From contig NZ_SAUN01000001.1 of NCBI RefSeq assembly GCF_004011505.1, positions 7,281,501 through 7,345,500 on the forward strand: a stretch of DNA of 64,000 nucleotides, in the 5' to 3' direction. The notes under the pieces were generated by a model. The model did no database searches. It saw only the letters and a list, made by a program, of their open reading frames with translations, and was not told the origin of the DNA. Of the stretch, positions 49,664 through 58,702 are shown one piece after another. The translations under genes and the position numbers were made by a program. Source of the stretch: Nonomuraea polychroma. GTDB taxonomy: Bacteria; Actinomycetota; Actinomycetes; Streptosporangiales; Streptosporangiaceae. Position 1 is the first letter of the stretch, and every line of letters begins with the position of its first letter.

Positions 49664-50485
49664 GTGAGCCTGAGCAGCGCACACGAGTGGGCTCCACCCG
49701 GCGTCGATCCGGAGCAACCGAGCGTGGCCCGCGTTCACGACGCCCTGCTCGGCGGCATGGAGAACTTCATCTCCGACCGCTCGGTGGCCCGCAGGCTGAA
49801 GGACGCGGTGCCCGAGGTGGTGAACCTGGTCTGGTGCAGCCGCGCCTTCCTCGGCCGGGTCGTGGACTTCCTCGTCCGCGAGGCGGGCATCCGGCAGATC
49901 GTCGATCTGGGCGCCGGGCTGCCCACGGTGGAGAACACGCACGAGGTCGCCCAGTTCGCCGATCCCCGGTGCCGGGTGGTCTACGTCGACATCGACCCCA
50001 TGGTGGAGCCGCACGCCCGCGCGATACTCAGCGGCAACCCGAACGCCGACGCGATCACCGCCGACGTCCGCGACGTGGAGTCCGTGCTCGGGCACCCGTC
50101 GCTGACCAAGCTCATCGACCCGGCGCAGCCCACGGCGCTCCTGGCCATCGGGCTGCTGCACCTGTTCTCCGACCAGGAGGACCCGCACGGGCTTTGCAGG
50201 CGGTACATGGCCGCGCTGGCGCCGGGCAGCCACCTCGCCGTCTCTCACCTCATGGCCTCCCCCAGTCCTCAGGCCAAGGCCCTGGAGGCGCTGCTCCAGG
50301 CGACCATGGGCACCGGGCACTTCCGCGAGCGGACGGCCGTCTCCCGCTTCTTCGACGGCTTGGTGCCGGTGGAGCCGGGTGTGGTGCATCTGCCGGAATG
50401 GCACCCCGACGAGCGCATCCCAGGGCCTCTGGCGCCCTGGGAGGAACTGCTGCTGGGGGGCGTGGCCCGCAAGCCGTACGCGTGA
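49664..50485 (+). CDS. DUF574/SAM-dependent methyltransferase
   Basis: The 273-aa protein starts with GTG 49664 (GAAGGGGGG upstream). VARVHDALLGGMENFISDRS and VDLGAGLPTVENTHEVAQ (SAM loop) with VVYVDIDPMVEPHARAIL and ITADVRDVESVLG are the DUF574 pattern, a family abundant in actinomycetes. The target is unknown. It is followed by a leader region containing a short ORF and hairpins. Confidence 0.88.
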   Translation: MSLSSAHEWAPPGVDPEQPSVARVHDALLGGMENFISDRSVARRLKDAVPEVVNLVWCSRAFLGRVVDFLVREAGIRQIVDLGAGLPTVENTHEVAQFADPRCRVVYVDIDPMVEPHARAILSGNPNADAITADVRDVESVLGHPSLTKLIDPAQPTALLAIGLLHLFSDQEDPHGLCRRYMAALAPGSHLAVSHLMASPSPQAKALEALLQATMGTGHFRERTAVSRFFDGLVPVEPGVVHLPEWHPDERIPGPLAPWEELLLGGVARKPYA

Positions 50486-50514
50486 CGCGTTGTGGCCCTG
50501 CAAGCGTGAGGCGT

Positions 50515-50569
50515 TAAGGTGTGGGCTGTGCCGCGACGTTTGATCTGCTCTCCGCCGCCCGCCCAGTAG
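50515..50569 (+). promoter_or_regulatory. candidate attenuator leader with 13-codon uORF before the EamA-type transporter
   Basis: TTGTGG (50490-50495) and TAAGGT (50515-50520) are a candidate promoter just after the methyltransferase gene. The GTG at 50528-50530 opens MPRRLICSPPPAQ and its TAG (50567-50569) overlaps the loop/stem of the following hairpin. This layout, with a Pro-Pro-Pro stretch before the hairpin, resembles ribosome-dependent attenuation. No homologous leader is recognised with certainty. Confidence 0.4.
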
Positions 50570-50577
50570 CGGGCGGC
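50554..50577 (+). terminator. GC-rich hairpin in the transporter leader
   Basis: GCCGCCCGC (50554-50562) and GCGGGCGGC (50569-50577) form a perfect 9-bp stem, followed by ATTTCC. It could end the methyltransferase transcript or act as the attenuation hairpin. A second inverted repeat, GGGAGTGG/CCACTCCC (50608-50615 and 50645-50652), lies closer to the transporter start. Confidence 0.65.
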
Positions 50578-50669
50578 ATTTCCTGAATTTCCGGGTCTGA
50601 CTGATCCGGGAGTGGCTGCTGCCCGCGTACCGGGCCCTTTCCCACCACTCCCATCGGAGAGCTCCAGTC

Positions 50670-51611
50670 ATGACCCTTGTCTCCGCCCGGCGGGGCGCTG
50701 TTTACGTGTCCGTGGCCGCGACCGCCTGGGGCACCGGCGGCGCCGCCGGTTCGCTCCTCTTCGAGACCGGCGGGCTTGGCCCCGTCGGCGTGTCCCTCTG
50801 GCGCTACCTGCTCGGCGCCGTCTTCTTGCTCGCCCTCACCCCCCGCCCATCCACGACCGAGCGCAGGAGCTCGGCCGGAGAGGGCGACGCAGGAGCCAAC
50901 GGAGGCCGAAGCGGGCGCGACCATAAGCACGCCCGGCTCACCTGGCGCGTGCTGCCGGTCGGCTTCGGGATGGCCGTCTACCAGACCGCGTACTTCGTCG
51001 CGATCGCCCACTCCGGCGTGGCCGTCGCGACGGTGGTCACGATGGGCGCCACTCCCGTCTTCACCGCCCTGGGCAGCCGTTTCCTGCTGCGTGAGCGACT
51101 CGGCAGGGTCGCGCTCGCCTCGCTGGCCGCGGCCCTGGCCGGGCTCGTCCTGCTGACCGCCGAGACCGCGCTGCAGGCCCGTACGTCCTCCGTCGCCGGC
51201 ATCGGCTTCGCCCTGGCCTCGGCCGCCGGGTACGCCGGGGTCACGCTGTTCTCCCGCCGCCACAGTGACGACCCGCGAGGCACGGCGATCGGCGGGTTCG
51301 TCGTGGGCGCGGTGTGCCTGGCGCCGTTCGCGCTGGCGGAGGGCGTGGTGCCGGAGATCAGCCTGGCCACGGCCGCGTTGCTGGTCTACCTGGGCGCGGT
51401 GCCGACGGCGCTGGCGTACGGGCTGTACTTCCGTGCCCTGACGGCGCTGAACGCCACCACCGTCTCGATCATCTCCCTGGGCGAGGCGGTGGGCGCGGCC
51501 CTGCTCGGCGTGTTGTTGTTCGGCGAGCACCTCACACCTCTCGCCTGGTCGGGGTGCGTGTTGCTGCTCGTCGCCGTCGCCGTGCTCGCGACGCGGCCCG
51601 AAGCAGGCTGA
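50670..51611 (+). CDS. EamA-family DMT transporter
   Basis: The 313-aa protein has ten hydrophobic segments with the EamA duplicated core: GVSLWRYLLGAVFLLAL, ATVVTMGATPVFTALGSRFL, LASAAGYAGVTLFSRRH, ALLVYLGAVPTALAYGLYF and SIISLGEAVGAALLGVLLFG. A hydrophilic loop after helix 2 (RPSTTERRSSAGEGDAG...) is longer than usual. Substrate is unknown. It lies behind a possible attenuator. Confidence 0.9.
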   Translation: MTLVSARRGAVYVSVAATAWGTGGAAGSLLFETGGLGPVGVSLWRYLLGAVFLLALTPRPSTTERRSSAGEGDAGANGGRSGRDHKHARLTWRVLPVGFGMAVYQTAYFVAIAHSGVAVATVVTMGATPVFTALGSRFLLRERLGRVALASLAAALAGLVLLTAETALQARTSSVAGIGFALASAAGYAGVTLFSRRHSDDPRGTAIGGFVVGAVCLAPFALAEGVVPEISLATAALLVYLGAVPTALAYGLYFRALTALNATTVSIISLGEAVGAALLGVLLFGEHLTPLAWSGCVLLLVAVAVLATRPEAG

Positions 51612-51700
51612 GTGGGCCCTCGGATGGGTTAAGGTCCGGTACGGCGGCCCGCCCCGGAACACGGGGGAACGGTGTCGGCGCAGCGCGCGTTGGAGGAACT

Positions 51701-53902
51701 GTGGCCTCGATAAAGGGAATATTCAAAAACCTCCTGGACCGTCCGGGAGGCGTGCCCTTGACGGGCTACCAGAAGACCGTCAAGGCGGCCGATGCCCGTG
51801 CGGAGCGGGTGGCAAAGCTTGATGAGCTGCCCAGGCCGGGCATGGACGACCTGGCGGAGTTCTGCGCCGTCGCGCGCGAGGCCGCCGACCGGACCCTTGG
51901 GCTGCGGCCTTACGACGTGCAGTTGCTCGGCACGCTGGCGCTGCTCGACGGGAAGGTCGCCGAGATGGCCACCGGCGAGGGCAAGACGTTGTCCGGCGCC
52001 ATGGCCGCGGCGGGATATGCGTTGCAGGGCAAGCGCGTCCACGTGATCTCCGTCAACGACTACCTGGCCAGGCGTGACGCCGAGTGGATGGGCCCGTTCT
52101 ACGAGGCTCTCGGGGTGAGCGTGGGCTGGATCGACCAGAACTCCACGCCGGAGGAGCGGCGCGAGGCCTACGCGAAGGACGTGACCTACGGGCCGGTCAG
52201 CGAGATCGGGTTCGACGTGCTGCGTGACCGGCTGCGCACGGACGCGAGCGAGATCATCGTGCCCGCGCCCGAGGTCGCACTGATCGACGAGGCCGACTCC
52301 GTGCTCGTCGACGAGGCCCGCGTGCCGCTGGTGATGGCCGGCTCCACCGACCCCGGCAACGCGGTGCCGGAGATGGCGGCCCTGGTCAGGCAGCTCGTCC
52401 GGGGGTACCACTACGAGATCGACGAGCAGGCGCGCAACGTCTACCTCACCCCCAAGGGCGCCGACAGCGTGGAAAACCTGCTCGGCGTCGAGCTCTACGA
52501 CGAAAACGAGCCGGGCACGCTGATCGAGCTCAACCTGGCCCTGCACGCCCACGCCCTGCTGGCCCGCGACGTCGACTACATCGTGCGCGACGGCAAGGTG
52601 CAGCTGATCAACCCCTCGCGCGGCAGGGTGGCGCTCCTGCAGCGCTGGCCCAACGGCCTGCAGGCGGCCGTGGAGGCCAAGGAGGCCCTGGCGCCCAGTG
52701 AGAAGGGCGAGATCCTCGACTCGATCACCGTGCAGGGCCTGATCCGCCGCTATCCGCAGATCTGCGGCATGACGGGCACCGCCGTGGCCGTCAGCGAGCA
52801 GTTGGGCGAGTTCTACGGGCTCAAGGTCGCCGTGATCCCGCCCAACCGCCCGTGCATCAGGGAGGACGAGCCGGACCGCATCTACCCGACCGCGCCGGAC
52901 AAGGACGCGGCGCTGGTCGAGGAGATCCAGGAAGCGCACGCCACGGGCCGCCCCATCCTCATCGGCACGCTCGACGTGGCCGAGTCGGAAAACCTCGCCA
53001 AGCTGCTGCAGCGGCGCGGCCTGGAGCCGGTCGTGCTCAACGCGAAGAACGACGCCGAAGAGGCCGCGATCATCGCCAAGGCCGGCGAGCGTGACGCGAT
53101 CACCGTCTCCACCCAGATGGCCGGCCGGGGCACCGACATCCGCCTCGGCGAGGGCGTGGCCGAGCTGGGCGGGCTCTATGTGATCGGCTCAGGCCGCCAC
53201 GCCAGCAGCCGGCTCGACGACCAGCTCCGTGGCCGCGCCGGCCGCCAGGGCGACCCTGGCGCCTCGGTGTTCTTCGTCAGCATGCAGGACGACCTGATCA
53301 CCCAGTTCGTCCCGGACGAGCGCCCGCCTGCCGCGGACCCCGACGGGATCGTGCGCCACCGGCGCGGCGCGTACCTCGTCGGTCACGCGCAGCGCGTCGC
53401 CGAGGGCGTCAACCTGGAGATCCACCGCAACACGTGGCGCTACACCCGTCTGCTGGAGCACCAGCGCGAGCTGATCATGGAGTGGCGCGACAAGGTCCTG
53501 CACGGCGACGCCGCCGCCAAGGCCCTGGCCGCGGCCGATCCCGAGCGGTGGGAGTCGCTGCCCGAGGACACCAGGGACGAGACCGCCCGCCAGATCGTGC
53601 TGCACGCCATCGACACCTGCTGGACGGAGCACCTGGCGTTCCTGACGGACCTGCGCGAGGGCATCCACCTGCGAGCGCTGGGCCGGATGAGCCCGATCGA
53701 CGAGTTCCAGCGCGAGGCGGTGGCGGAGTACAAAGCGCTGCTCGCCGAGGTGGAGCGGCGGTCGCTGGAGGCGTTCGAGGAGCCGGAGCGGGAGCTGAAG
53801 CGGCCGCAGGCGACGTGGACGTATCTGGTGCAGGACAACCCGTTCGGCACGGAGTGGGACCGCATCCTGCGGCGGGTGACGGCGGCCACGCGGCGCGGCT
53901 AG
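51701..53902 (+). CDS. secA2: SecA2, accessory preprotein translocase ATPase
   Basis: The 733-aa protein starts with GTG 51701 after GGAGGAACT. It has Walker A EMATGEGKTLSGAMAA, DEAD-box LIDEADSVLVDEAR, the second helicase domain TVSTQMAGRGTDIRLGEG and Arg-rich VIGSGRHASSRLDDQLRGRA. It lacks the long C-terminal zinc-binding tail of SecA1 and is about 200 aa shorter, consistent with actinobacterial SecA2. It would export a subset of proteins with SecYEG. Its stop overlaps a convergent gene. Confidence 0.93.
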   Translation: MASIKGIFKNLLDRPGGVPLTGYQKTVKAADARAERVAKLDELPRPGMDDLAEFCAVAREAADRTLGLRPYDVQLLGTLALLDGKVAEMATGEGKTLSGAMAAAGYALQGKRVHVISVNDYLARRDAEWMGPFYEALGVSVGWIDQNSTPEERREAYAKDVTYGPVSEIGFDVLRDRLRTDASEIIVPAPEVALIDEADSVLVDEARVPLVMAGSTDPGNAVPEMAALVRQLVRGYHYEIDEQARNVYLTPKGADSVENLLGVELYDENEPGTLIELNLALHAHALLARDVDYIVRDGKVQLINPSRGRVALLQRWPNGLQAAVEAKEALAPSEKGEILDSITVQGLIRRYPQICGMTGTAVAVSEQLGEFYGLKVAVIPPNRPCIREDEPDRIYPTAPDKDAALVEEIQEAHATGRPILIGTLDVAESENLAKLLQRRGLEPVVLNAKNDAEEAAIIAKAGERDAITVSTQMAGRGTDIRLGEGVAELGGLYVIGSGRHASSRLDDQLRGRAGRQGDPGASVFFVSMQDDLITQFVPDERPPAADPDGIVRHRRGAYLVGHAQRVAEGVNLEIHRNTWRYTRLLEHQRELIMEWRDKVLHGDAAAKALAAADPERWESLPEDTRDETARQIVLHAIDTCWTEHLAFLTDLREGIHLRALGRMSPIDEFQREAVAEYKALLAEVERRSLEAFEEPERELKRPQATWTYLVQDNPFGTEWDRILRRVTAATRRG

Positions 53903-54495
53903 GGCCACTTGGGGTCGCCGGACGGCTCGACCGGTCCGTTCAGCACGCCGAGCCGCTCCAGCAGGGTGATGAACGTGGCCGCGTACGGCGAGTCCGCGGT
54001 CACGGCCGCCACCCGAGGCCAGTCGACCTGCTCACGCATCGCGCGCACCTGGGCCAGCAGCGCCCCGTAGTCACAGGCGTGCTCCGACAGCGGCAGCAGC
54101 CACGATATGACCAGGTCGGTGGCCTCCAGCACGGGGACGATCACCGCCGACGCCTTCAGCGGCTCGGCCCGGTCGAGTAGTTCCTCGGTGATGGGCATGT
54201 CGGAGACCCGGTAGATCAGGTCCACCAGCCGGCCCTCGTCGTACGCCTTGACCAGCCAGTCCTCCGGCGGCTTGGCGGTCTGGAAACCGATCGCGCGCAA
54301 CGCCTCCAGGGCGGCCGGCACGTCATGTTCGGTGAGCACGAAGTCCACGTCGTGCAGGGAGGGCGCGGCGCCTCTCGCGTATGCGGCACAGCCCCCGGCC
54401 AGCGCGAACTTCACTCCGGCATCCTTCAGCCCGGAGCTGGCACGCTTCAGCGTGTCAAGGATGGCGTCGGTGACCGCGTGGCCATGGCTACTCAT
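53899..54495 (-). CDS. nucleotidyltransferase-like protein
   Basis: The 198-aa protein has FALAGGCAAYARGAAPSLHDVDFVL, i.e. G-G-x10-DVD, the polymerase-beta-like nucleotidyltransferase core with both Asp (HDVDF) and a later acidic residue (VDLIYR). The family includes AbiEii-like and minimal nucleotidyltransferases; no antitoxin partner gene is adjacent. It is convergent with secA2, sharing the CTAG stops. Confidence 0.78.
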   Translation of the reverse strand: MSSHGHAVTDAILDTLKRASSGLKDAGVKFALAGGCAAYARGAAPSLHDVDFVLTEHDVPAALEALRAIGFQTAKPPEDWLVKAYDEGRLVDLIYRVSDMPITEELLDRAEPLKASAVIVPVLEATDLVISWLLPLSEHACDYGALLAQVRAMREQVDWPRVAAVTADSPYAATFITLLERLGVLNGPVEPSGDPKWP

Positions 54496-54565
54496 GTGGT
54501 CGGGCTACCCAAACGATCCCCAAGTAGACGTTGCATGGGCGGCCCTGAGGGTAGCGCCAACCCGT

Positions 54566-55051
54566 ATGACCGAAATGCTGACGAAGACGGAGCAGGCGTA
54601 CGAGGGCGAGCACGATCGGCCGCTCGGCGGATACGTCGGAATCCTCGGCGCGTACGGCGGAACGGTCGCCGTGGCCGCCCTCTCGGCGGCGATCGCCGGA
54701 CGGCGGGCTCCCGATCACATCGGGGTGCTGGACCTGCTGCTCATGGCGGCATGCACGCACAAAGTCTCGCGGCGGCTCGCCAAGGATCCGGTCACCAGCC
54801 CCCTGCGTGCTCCCTTCACCCGGTACGAGGGCGAGGGCGGGCCCTCCGAAGTCCAGGAGAGCCCGCGCGGCGCGATCGGTGAGCTGATCGCCTGCCCGTT
54901 CTGCATCGCGCAGTGGGTGGCCACCGGGTACGCCGCCGGGTTGGTCCTGGCGCCCAAGGCGACCCGGCTCGTAGGGGCGACCATGACGGCGGTGGCGATC
55001 TCGGACTGGCTGCACCTCGCCTATGCCAAGCTCATGAAGTCGGCGTCCTAG
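54566..55051 (+). CDS. DUF1360 membrane protein
   Basis: The 161-aa protein has two to three hydrophobic segments (YVGILGAYGGTVAVAALSAAI, HIGVLDLLLMAACTHKVSRR, CIAQWVATGYAAGLVLAP) and the DUF1360 core ELIACPFCIAQWVATGY with its Cys pair (CPFC). Known in Bacillus and actinomycetes as a spore- or stress-associated membrane protein of unknown function. It is divergent from the nucleotidyltransferase gene. Confidence 0.85.
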   Translation: MTEMLTKTEQAYEGEHDRPLGGYVGILGAYGGTVAVAALSAAIAGRRAPDHIGVLDLLLMAACTHKVSRRLAKDPVTSPLRAPFTRYEGEGGPSEVQESPRGAIGELIACPFCIAQWVATGYAAGLVLAPKATRLVGATMTAVAISDWLHLAYAKLMKSAS

Positions 55052-55112
55052 CCCGCGGAGGGTCCGTGGATCAAGCCGTCCATGGCTGTTCCGTAGATCA
55101 AGGTTCCGTGGA

Positions 55113-56129
55113 TCAAGACCCGGCGGTGGCGCGGCGCAGGGCGGTGAGGGTGGCGGCGGCCGCGCCGCCGGCCAGGGCGAGCAGGACCGGCCGCCGGTGC
55201 CGGGACAACCACAGCTGGGGGCTGCGCCCGTGGGAGCGCTGGTCGAACGCGCCGTGAGCACCGTAGTCCGTGTCCTCGTCCGCCGGTTCCCACAAGTTGG
55301 ACACGCCGCTCGGCGGCTTCTCGTTCGTCTGCTGGGACTGTATGCCGGTCCGCGCCACGTACCGGTCCACCAGCGCCGGCGCCACTCGCTGCGCCAGCAG
55401 GGTGGCGACCGTGGGGGTGCCGACCCAGTACTCCTTGCGCTCGGGATGCTCGGCCGCGTACACGATGGCGCCTGCCGCCACCTCCGGCTGGTAGATCGGC
55501 GGCACCGGCTGCGGGTGGCGGCGGAGTTTGGACAACACCCACTCGAACTGCGGAGTGTTGAGCGCGGGCAACTGCACCAGCGTGACGTGGATGTTGCTGC
55601 GCTCGGCCATCAGCTCCGTCCGGACGGACTCCGTGAAGCCCTTGATCGCGTGCTTGGCGCCGCAGTACGCCGACTGCAGCGGAATGCCGCGCTGCGACAG
55701 CGCCGAACCTGCCTGCACGATGGTGCCCTCGTTACGCGGCCGCATGAGGTCGAGGGCGACCTTGGTGCCCCAGACGTAGCCCAGGTAGGTGACCGCGGTG
55801 GTGCGTTCGTACTCCTCCGGGGTGATGTCGGTGAATTTGGCGAAGACGCTGGAGAAGGCGGTGTTGATCCAGACCGCGATCGGGCCCACCTCCGCCTCGA
55901 TGCGCTCGGCCGCCTGCTTCACCTGGTGGTAGTCCGCCACGTCCGCCTCGTACACCTGACCGCTGCCGCCCGCGACGCCCACGTCCACGGCGGCGGCCCC
56001 CAGCCCGGTGGTCCCGCGCGCGATCAGCGCCACCTCGGCGCCCTGCCGCCCCAGCTCGCGCACGACCGCCCTGCCGACCCCGCCACTTGCGCCCGTCACC
56101 ACAACAACGCGCCCTCGAAGTGGTGCCAT
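55113..56129 (-). CDS. short-chain dehydrogenase/reductase
   Basis: The 338-aa SDR has VVVTGASGGVGRAVVREL (NAD(P) binding), INTAFSSVF (N-x-A-G-like region), Ser in QAGSALSQRG, and YCGAKHA (Tyr-x3-Lys). The C-terminal third, beyond the SDR core, ends with a hydrophobic helix and basic residues (LSRHRRPVLLALAGGAAAA), so it may be membrane-associated. Substrate is unknown. Confidence 0.88.
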   Translation of the reverse strand: MAPLRGRVVVVTGASGGVGRAVVRELGRQGAEVALIARGTTGLGAAAVDVGVAGGSGQVYEADVADYHQVKQAAERIEAEVGPIAVWINTAFSSVFAKFTDITPEEYERTTAVTYLGYVWGTKVALDLMRPRNEGTIVQAGSALSQRGIPLQSAYCGAKHAIKGFTESVRTELMAERSNIHVTLVQLPALNTPQFEWVLSKLRRHPQPVPPIYQPEVAAGAIVYAAEHPERKEYWVGTPTVATLLAQRVAPALVDRYVARTGIQSQQTNEKPPSGVSNLWEPADEDTDYGAHGAFDQRSHGRSPQLWLSRHRRPVLLALAGGAAAATLTALRRATAGS

Positions 56130-56136
56130 GTCGAGA

Positions 56137-56394
56137 TCAGCCCGCCTCTCCGTTGCTGCGCTGCTTCTGGCGTCGTACGGCCAGCACGATGTCGATCACC
56201 GTGGCGATGGCCAGCGCGACGGCGACCCCCGTCATGACGGGCGCCCGGGTGATGACCCCCAGCACTGCGAACGCGAACAGGAACACCAGCATGAACGAGC
56301 CCACCCTGATGTGCACCACGTCGCGCGGTGTGGCCGGCACCATGGCGTGGCCTTTGCGGTCCCGCTCCTCGTGCCACTCTCCCTTATCAGACAT
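56137..56394 (-). CDS. small two-helix membrane protein
   Basis: The 85-aa protein has a hydrophilic N terminus (MSDKGEWHEERDRKGHAMV), then two helices (VGSFMLVFLFAFAVLGVI and GVAVALAIATVIDIVLAV) and a basic tail (RRQKQRSN). The family is not recognised with confidence. It lies 7 bases upstream of the SDR gene on the same strand and is probably co-transcribed with it. Confidence 0.7.
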   Translation of the reverse strand: MSDKGEWHEERDRKGHAMVPATPRDVVHIRVGSFMLVFLFAFAVLGVITRAPVMTGVAVALAIATVIDIVLAVRRQKQRSNGEAG

Positions 56395-56448
56395 GGCGCT
56401 CACCTGCCCTTCCTGTTTGCCGCCTAACGTCCGGGGTAGCCGCCCTTC

Positions 56449-57456
56449 GTGCCGGAGCTGCATCCCAGTGATCAGAGTGAGCCGGGGATCGTGCGGCGGC
56501 GCCGCGGGCGGGGGTTCAGCTACGAGGGGCCGGACGGCCGCCCGATACGCGACGACGCCACATTGGCGCGGATCAAGGCGCTGGCCATCCCCCCGGCCTG
56601 GACCGACGTGTGGATTTGCACGTCGCCGTACGGACACCTGCAGGCCGTGGGCACGGACGCGGCGGGCCGCAGGCAGTACCGCTACCACGACGTGTGGCGC
56701 GAACAGCAGGACCAGGCCAAGTTCGACCACGTGCTGGACGTGGCCGAGCGGCTGCCGGCGTTCAGGAAGGCCGTGGACGACCAGCTCCAGGGACGCGGCC
56801 TGACCAGATCACGGGTGCTGGCCGCGGCCGCGCGCCTGCTGGACATCGGCTTCTTCCGCATCGGCGGCGAGAGCTACGACACCTACGGCCTGGCCACGCT
56901 CAGGATGGAGCACGTCACCTGCGTCAACGGCATCGCCCTCTGCTCCTACCAGGCCAAGGGCGACGTCGCGCGCGAGGTCGAGGTGGCCGACCCCGCGGTG
57001 TGCGCGGTGCTGCGCTCGCTCAAGGCGCTCGGCGTGGACGGCGAGCTGCTGCGCTACCGGCACGCGGGCGGCTGGTCCGACGTCAGGAGCGAGGACATCA
57101 ACGACTACCTCCGCGAGACCATCGGGTACGAGGTCACGGCCAAGGACTTCCGCACCTGGCACGCCACGGTCCTGGCCGCCGTGGGGCTGGCGGTGTCCAC
57201 ACCGGCCGGCAGGGAGGGGCGGGTCAAGAAGAACAGAGCGGTCACCCGCGTCATGCGGGAGGTCGCCGAATACCTGGGCAACACGCCCACCGTGGCGCGC
57301 GCGTCGTACGTGGACCCGCGGGTCGTGGAGGCGTACGACCAGGACCGGACCATCGCCGCGGCGCTGACCGAGCTCGGGGCGGACGCCGATTTCGGGCAGC
57401 TGGCGACGGCGGGCACGGTGGAACGGGCGGTCATAGACCTGATTCGCACCGTTTGA
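56449..57456 (+). CDS. DNA topoisomerase IB (poxvirus type)
   Basis: The 335-aa protein starts at GTG 56449. It has the N-terminal DNA-binding part (FSYEGPDGRPIRDDATLARI, RRQYRYHDVWREQQ), the catalytic-domain residues RIGGESYDTYGLATLRMEHV and KDFRTWHATVLAAV (R-H pair), and VARASYVDPRVVEAY with the active-site Tyr. It relaxes supercoils by 3' phosphotyrosyl cleavage. It is common in actinomycetes. Confidence 0.94.
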   Translation: MPELHPSDQSEPGIVRRRRGRGFSYEGPDGRPIRDDATLARIKALAIPPAWTDVWICTSPYGHLQAVGTDAAGRRQYRYHDVWREQQDQAKFDHVLDVAERLPAFRKAVDDQLQGRGLTRSRVLAAAARLLDIGFFRIGGESYDTYGLATLRMEHVTCVNGIALCSYQAKGDVAREVEVADPAVCAVLRSLKALGVDGELLRYRHAGGWSDVRSEDINDYLRETIGYEVTAKDFRTWHATVLAAVGLAVSTPAGREGRVKKNRAVTRVMREVAEYLGNTPTVARASYVDPRVVEAYDQDRTIAAALTELGADADFGQLATAGTVERAVIDLIRTV

Positions 57457-57501
57457 GCGTTTCGTGCCCGGGCATGCGGCGACAGATGAAGGAGGCGAGC
57501 G

Positions 57502-57750
57502 ATGGAAGCTCCGCAGTACGTCGCGGCCCGCGTCCAGCAGGCGCTGGCCGAGGACGGACGCACGCACGAGCTCGGAATTCGCGTGGACATAAGAGGCGAC
57601 CAGCTGTTCCTGCGTGGTCAGGTGAGCGGGGCCGAGCAGCGCGAACGGCTCGGCCAGGTGGCGCACGAGGCCGCACCCGAGCTCCGGCTGCACAACGAGA
57701 TCAAGGTCGTGGACTACAGCGAGCCAGGGGAGGATGAGCGCCTTGACTGA
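57502..57750 (+). CDS. BON-like small protein
   Basis: The 82-aa protein has an alpha-beta-beta-like layout: YVAARVQQALAEDGRTHELG, then strands IRVDIRGDQLFLRGQV and ELRLHNEIKVVDY with a helix EQRERLGQVAHEAAPE between. This resembles a single BON domain, without signal peptide. Its last 17 bases overlap the phosphoesterase gene, so the two are translationally linked. Confidence 0.75.
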   Translation: MEAPQYVAARVQQALAEDGRTHELGIRVDIRGDQLFLRGQVSGAEQRERLGQVAHEAAPELRLHNEIKVVDYSEPGEDERLD

Positions 57751-58474
57751 CCTGCGCATAGCGGCCGTAGGAGACATCCACCTGGGAGAGGACGTACGCG
57801 GCCAATACCGCAAGAGACTCGAGGGCATCGAGGACCGCGCCGACGTGTTCCTGCTGGCCGGGGACCTGACCAGGCACGGCACGCTGGAGGAGGGCAAGGT
57901 GGTGGCCGAGGAGCTGCGCGGCCTGACCATCCCGGTCGTCGCGGTGCTCGGCAATCACGACTACCACTCCGACCTGCAGTACGAGATCGCCAGCGAGCTC
58001 CGCAACGCCGGAGTCATCGTGCTCGACGACGACGGCGCCGTGGTCCAGTGCGGCGAGCACAAACTGGGGGTCGTCGGCGGGAAGGGCTTCGGCGGCGGGT
58101 TCGCCGGCAAGTGCGCGAGCGAGTTCGGCGAGCGCGAGATCAAGAACTTCGTGGCCCACACCCGCTACATCGCCGAGGCGTGGAAGGTCGCGTTGAAGGA
58201 GATCGCGGCCGACCACCGCGTGGTCGTGTCGCACTATTCCCCGATCAAGGAGACGCTGGAGGGCGAGCCGCCGGAGATCTACCCCTTCCTCGGCAGCTAC
58301 CTGCTGGCGGAGGCGGTCGACACGGCCGGCGCCGACCTGATCGTGCACGGGCACGCGCACAAGGGCAGTGAGAAGGGCATGACGCCGGGCGGCATCAGGG
58401 TGCGCAACGTGGCACTGCCGGTGCTGGGCCGGGCGTACGGCGTCTACTGCATGGGCGAGTCGGAGGCCTACTAG
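57734..58474 (+). CDS. calcineurin-like metallophosphoesterase
   Basis: The 246-aa protein has IAAVGDIHLGEDV, FLLAGDLTRHGT, AVLGNHDYHS, the later VVVSHYSPIKETL and IVHGHAHKGSE: the five metal-binding motifs in order. It could act on nucleotides or phosphorylated small molecules; no specific substrate is visible. It overlaps the BON-like gene. Confidence 0.92.
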   Translation: MSALTDLRIAAVGDIHLGEDVRGQYRKRLEGIEDRADVFLLAGDLTRHGTLEEGKVVAEELRGLTIPVVAVLGNHDYHSDLQYEIASELRNAGVIVLDDDGAVVQCGEHKLGVVGGKGFGGGFAGKCASEFGEREIKNFVAHTRYIAEAWKVALKEIAADHRVVVSHYSPIKETLEGEPPEIYPFLGSYLLAEAVDTAGADLIVHGHAHKGSEKGMTPGGIRVRNVALPVLGRAYGVYCMGESEAY

Positions 58475-58637
58475 AGGACCTGCGCGGCCTCGCCCGGCCG
58501 GATGTTCATCTGGGTTGCCAGCCGGGCGGTGGCCTCGCCGAGTATGGCCTCGCTACGGTACTTGCTCACGCATCACCCATGCCCGGCAAAGCGGCATTGA
58601 GGTGCGCTGTTCATGATATTTCAGCAATGCTAGAGAA

Positions 58638-58670
58638 CCGCTGGACCGTTCTCGAGGATCGGTCCAGCGG
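58638..58670 (-). terminator. rho-independent terminator after the GPGG protein
   Basis: CCGCTGGACCG (58638-58648) and CGGTCCAGCGG (58660-58670) make an 11-bp perfect stem with an 11-base loop; TTCTCTAGC follows on the minus strand. It lies 33 bases past the stop of the small membrane protein gene. Confidence 0.75.
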
Positions 58671-58702
58671 CCGATGGACAGGGGACCGGGCGAACGGCGC
58701 CC

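Noticed and set aside
58471..58569. 32-aa minus ORF (VSKYRSEAILGEATARLATQ...)
   Set aside because: Faint ANTAR-like look, but too short, no ribosome site, and overlaps the phosphoesterase stop.
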